A stretch of DNA of 64,000 bases. It comes from Roseateles_C aquae. GTDB taxonomy: Bacteria; Pseudomonadota; Gammaproteobacteria; Burkholderiales; Burkholderiaceae_C. The notes under the pieces are model-generated. The model was given only the letters and a program-made list of their open reading frames with translations, had not been told where the DNA came from and ran no database searches. The DNA lies in contig NZ_JAVXZY010000008.1 in NCBI RefSeq assembly GCF_032337115.1, positions 1 through 64,000 of the forward strand. Direction: 5' to 3'. Position numbers and translations under genes: made by a program. Of the stretch, positions 61,439 to 64,000 are shown one piece after another; the first letter of the stretch is position 1; each line of letters opens with the position of its first letter.

Positions 61439-62290
61439 TCAAGCGGCGTTCAGACGTTCGCGCAGTGCCTGCAGCACCGCGGCCGTTTCCGGGCGCACAC
61501 CGCGCCAGAGGCAAAAGGCTTCTGCCGCCTGTTCGACCAGCATGCCGAGGCCATCGCGGCCTTCGGCGCCCTGGGCGCGCGCCCAGTCCAGAAAGCCTTG
61601 CGCGGCTGGGCCGTACATCATGTCGACCGCCAAGGCGCCCGGACGCAGCACCTGACCCTGCACCGGCACGCCGGCACCTGCCAGGCTGGCGCTGGTGCCG
61701 TTGATCAGCAGATCAAAGCCGCCTTGCGCATGGGCCTCGCAGTCCGCCAGCGTGGCGGCGCTCAAGCTCACGCCATGGGCCTGGGCCCAGCTGTGGTGGC
61801 TGTGGACCAAGGCTTCGGCCTTGTCCAGCGAGCGATTGGCCAGCGTCAAGGCGGCCGGGCGGCAGGCAATCAGGCTGCCGAGCACGCCGGCCGAAGCGCC
61901 GCCGGCACCGAGCAGCAGCACGCGCTGCCCTGCCATCGGGCGGCCGGCGTTGCGCTCGATATCACGGGCCAGGCCAAGGCCATCGGTGTTGTCGCCCCAC
62001 CAACCGTGCTCGTCAAAGCGCAGGGTGTTGACGGCACCGGCCAGCTCGGCGCGCGGGCTGTGCCGGCGCGCCAGCGCAAAGGCCTCAAACTTGAAGGGCA
62101 CGGTGACATTGCAGCCGCGCGCGCCGGCGGCGGCGAAGGCGCGCAGCGTGGGCTCGAAGGCATCCAGCGGGCAGAGCAGGCGCTCATAGACCAGGGCCTG
62201 GCCGGTCTGCTCGGCGAAGCTCGTGTGAATAAAGGGCGACTGGCTGTGGGCGACCGGATTGCCGGCCACGGCATAACGATCAGGTGTCAT
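61439..62290 (-). CDS. aroE: Shikimate dehydrogenase
   Basis: A 283-residue NADP-dependent enzyme reducing 3-dehydroshikimate. YAVAGNPVAHSQSPFIHTSF for shikimate binding, GCNVTVPFKFEAF with the catalytic Lys, NTDGLGLARDIE, the NADP loop VLLLGAGGASAGVLGSL and the C-terminal WLAR-like EQAAEAFCLWRG. ATGA overlap with the TonB-like gene upstream; mtgA follows. Confidence 0.96.
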   Translation of the reverse strand: MTPDRYAVAGNPVAHSQSPFIHTSFAEQTGQALVYERLLCPLDAFEPTLRAFAAAGARGCNVTVPFKFEAFALARRHSPRAELAGAVNTLRFDEHGWWGDNTDGLGLARDIERNAGRPMAGQRVLLLGAGGASAGVLGSLIACRPAALTLANRSLDKAEALVHSHHSWAQAHGVSLSAATLADCEAHAQGGFDLLINGTSASLAGAGVPVQGQVLRPGALAVDMMYGPAAQGFLDWARAQGAEGRDGLGMLVEQAAEAFCLWRGVRPETAAVLQALRERLNAA

Positions 62291-63138
62291 GGCTGCGGGC
62301 TCAGCGTGGTTTCCAGGCCGTCTTCACGGGTGAAGCGAAAGCGCGAGGTGATCACCAGCACTTCGGCACCTTCGCGCATCTGGGCGCTGAAGTTGCCGAA
62401 GGGCGCGGCGGCGCGGACGATGGCAATGGCGCGCTTGTCGAGCTGGGCATTGCCGGAACTCTGCACCATATCGGTCTCGACCACACGGCCCTTGTAGTCG
62501 ACGTGGATATTCATCGTCAGCTCGCCGTAGAGCTTCTTGCCGCGAAAGCTGGGGAAGTCACGCGTGCCGCGCTCCTCGATGCGGCGGCGCAGCTTGTCGT
62601 AATACAGCGCGTAGACGACTTCCCGTGTGGCCGGGCTGATATAGCGTTTGCGCGGCCGGGCATTCTCTTCGTTGACGCGCTTCTCGATCTCGGCCAGCAG
62701 CTGCACCAGCTGGCGGCGCTTCTCGGCCTGCTCGCGGGCTTGCTCGCTGCCGCGATCGCGCTGCGGATCGGGCGGCGGCAAGAGGGCCAGCTCACGGCGC
62801 ACCTGGGCCAGCAGCTGCTGCTGCACCTGTTGCAGCTGCGCGATGCGGGCGCGCTGCACCTCGGTGCTTTCGCCGACCTCCAGCGTCGGCGAAGGCGGCA
62901 GCGGCGAGGTGGCCCGTCCGGTGGCGCCATCGCCGCCGCCGGTCAGATTGGCCTGGCCCAGGGCCAGCGCCTTGTCCGGCTCGTTCAGCGTGCGGGCATT
63001 GACCAGCACCACCTCCAGCGGCGTGTCCTGGAAGATGCGGTTGAAGCGGTCCGGGTCCACGATGCGCAGCGTCAGCAGGCCTGCATGCAGGCCTACGGAG
63101 ATCAGCAGCGCATAGTGCAGCGTCGAGAGTTTCGGCAC
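62287..63138 (-). CDS. TonB-like energy transducer protein
   Basis: A 283-residue inner-membrane protein: N-terminal anchor (TLHYALLISVGLHAGLLTLR), a Pro/Gln/Glu-rich coiled periplasmic region (AQLQQVQQQLLAQVRRELAL), and a TonB C-terminal domain (YDKLRRRIEERGTRDFPSF, then YKGRVVETDMVQSSGNAQLD). Start is GTG at 63138. It may deliver proton-motive energy to an outer-membrane receptor, though no exbB/exbD is nearby. The coiled-coil (about 95-155) is longer than in standard TonB. Overlaps aroE by ATGA. Confidence 0.85.
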   Translation of the reverse strand: MPKLSTLHYALLISVGLHAGLLTLRIVDPDRFNRIFQDTPLEVVLVNARTLNEPDKALALGQANLTGGGDGATGRATSPLPPSPTLEVGESTEVQRARIAQLQQVQQQLLAQVRRELALLPPPDPQRDRGSEQAREQAEKRRQLVQLLAEIEKRVNEENARPRKRYISPATREVVYALYYDKLRRRIEERGTRDFPSFRGKKLYGELTMNIHVDYKGRVVETDMVQSSGNAQLDKRAIAIVRAAAPFGNFSAQMREGAEVLVITSRFRFTREDGLETTLSPQP

Positions 63139-63144
63139 AGTCGG

Positions 63145-64000
63145 TCAGGCGCTGGCAGCCTCGGGCTTGTTGTCGGCGGCAGCGTTCGCGTCGGCGTCGC
63201 TGAGGTCGATGGCCAGGGTCAGCGGGCCGCTGGTTTCGGCGTCGTCGGCGTCGAGGTCGTCGGCCTCGTCGTCGGGCGCCTGCGTCTCGTCGAGACGCTC
63301 AATCAGCGAGGCATGCACATCCAGCGTCATCTCGTCGCAGCCGGTGATGCGCACGCGCACATGGCTGCCGCGCGCCAGGCCTTCGCAGCCCAGGGCCTTG
63401 AAGACCAGGGGCAGACTGTCGGCACGCACCAGGCCGTCCTTCATCACCGAGGCGGTCAGCTCCTGGATGGCGTTTTGCTGCAGATAGCGCAGCGTCCAGT
63501 AGCGCTCGATGCCCGACTGGAAGCCGTTGTAGGCGCTGTAGGCCGCATCGAAGCCGGAGATGATGGAGAACAGCTGCGCGTCCTTGGGCTTGAACGGCGC
63601 CACCAGCGCGGCGGTACGGCCATGGCGGGCGCAGGCAATGATCTGCCACTGATTGACCAGATCGACATAGCGGCGCAGCGGCGAGGTGGCCCAGGTGTAC
63701 TGGGCCACGCCCATGCCGGCATGCGGCAGCGCCTTGGTGCCCATGCGCACCTTGACGCCGGGCGCCAGGCTGGCCTGGCTGCGGTAGATGCCGGGCAGGC
63801 CCAGCTCGGCCAGCCAGCCGCCCCAGGTCGAGTTGGCCAGAATCATCGCCTCGGCCACGATCAGGTCCAGCGGCGCGCCGCGCTGACGCGTGCTGATGCT
63901 GACCAGCTCATGGCCCTCGGGCTCCTGCAGGCCGCCGGAGTCGAGGCGGAAGTTGTAGTCGGGTCGGTTGAAGGTCTCGGGCTTGCCGCGCACCTGCTCG
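63145..64000 (-). CDS. RNB-domain ribonuclease (RNase II/R family), 3' part
   Basis: The C-terminal 285 residues of an exoribonuclease that continues past the right edge. Visible RNB-domain elements are LDLIVAEAMILANSTWGGWL, AQYTWATSPLRRYVDLVNQ (catalytic Arg region), then an S1-like OB fold (HVRVRITGCDEMTLDVHASL) and an acidic Asp/Glu/Ala-rich tail. It degrades RNA 3' to 5'. The start is outside the window. It lies 6 bases upstream of the TonB-like gene. Confidence 0.9.
   Translation of the reverse strand, partial: EQVRGKPETFNRPDYNFRLDSGGLQEPEGHELVSISTRQRGAPLDLIVAEAMILANSTWGGWLAELGLPGIYRSQASLAPGVKVRMGTKALPHAGMGVAQYTWATSPLRRYVDLVNQWQIIACARHGRTAALVAPFKPKDAQLFSIISGFDAAYSAYNGFQSGIERYWTLRYLQQNAIQELTASVMKDGLVRADSLPLVFKALGCEGLARGSHVRVRITGCDEMTLDVHASLIERLDETQAPDDEADDLDADDAETSGPLTLAIDLSDADANAAADNKPEAASA

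Overview
The window is a high-GC bacterial chromosome segment. Gene content and gene order (rplU-rpmA-obg-proB, hemA-prfA-prmC-grxD-ubiX, pilS-pilR-ampD beside ffh, an AAKKA-rich histone-like protein beside nrdAB, aroQ-accB-accC-prmA) point to a betaproteobacterium of the order Burkholderiales, most like the Roseateles/Pelomonas/Rubrivivax group. That placement is an inference from gene order and protein character; no search was run.

Layout. (1) 1-7243: the tail of a non-ribosomal peptide synthetase ending in PCP and two tandem thioesterases, an ABC-2 type ATPase/permease pair, a cyclic-peptide ABC exporter and an opposing Sfp/EntD-type phosphopantetheinyl transferase. Together these make, activate and export a peptide. 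(2) 7244-10035: a hipB-hipA toxin-antitoxin operon whose leader holds an evenly spaced series of 17-bp palindromes, bordered by tRNA-Pro(CGG). (3) 10116-24570: core genes ispB (minus strand), rplU, rpmA, obg, proB, rppH, proS, a lytic transglycosylase, ubiX, grxD, a secreted protein, prmC, prfA, hemA, a small membrane protein and miaB. (4) 24687-36857: a secreted protein, then a DeoR-type regulator divergent from a TonB-dependent receptor, a PhoD-like phosphatase, a complete binding-protein ABC importer with a cytoplasmic phosphodiesterase in the same operon, and a converging large alkaline phosphatase coupled to a small secreted protein. I read this as one organophosphate-scavenging system. 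(5) 37035-48363: tRNA(CAU), ftsY, a thiolase and a long FabG-like reductase (divergent), ffh, a cytochrome c assembly-type membrane protein, a PP0621-like zinc protein, the two-component pair pilS-pilR, and ampD. (6) 48364-54570: nrdA and nrdB behind two NrdR boxes, and the Lys/Ala-rich histone H1-like gene. (7) 54599-64000, all on the minus strand: a DUF3426 protein, prmA, accC, accB, aroQ, a TlpA-like thioredoxin, an unknown protein, mtgA, aroE, a TonB-like protein and the 3' part of an RNB-domain ribonuclease.

The features least explained by standard annotation are: a 268-bp non-coding element at 41457-41724 that folds on paper into a three-way junction closed by a 32-bp stem; the 49/50-bp-spaced operator series ahead of hipB; the organophosphate cluster with 11-bp-phased PHO-box-like repeats between deoR and the receptor; the tandem thioesterases; and a ~60-bp GC-rich repeat found both at 17594 and inside the accB-accC spacer.
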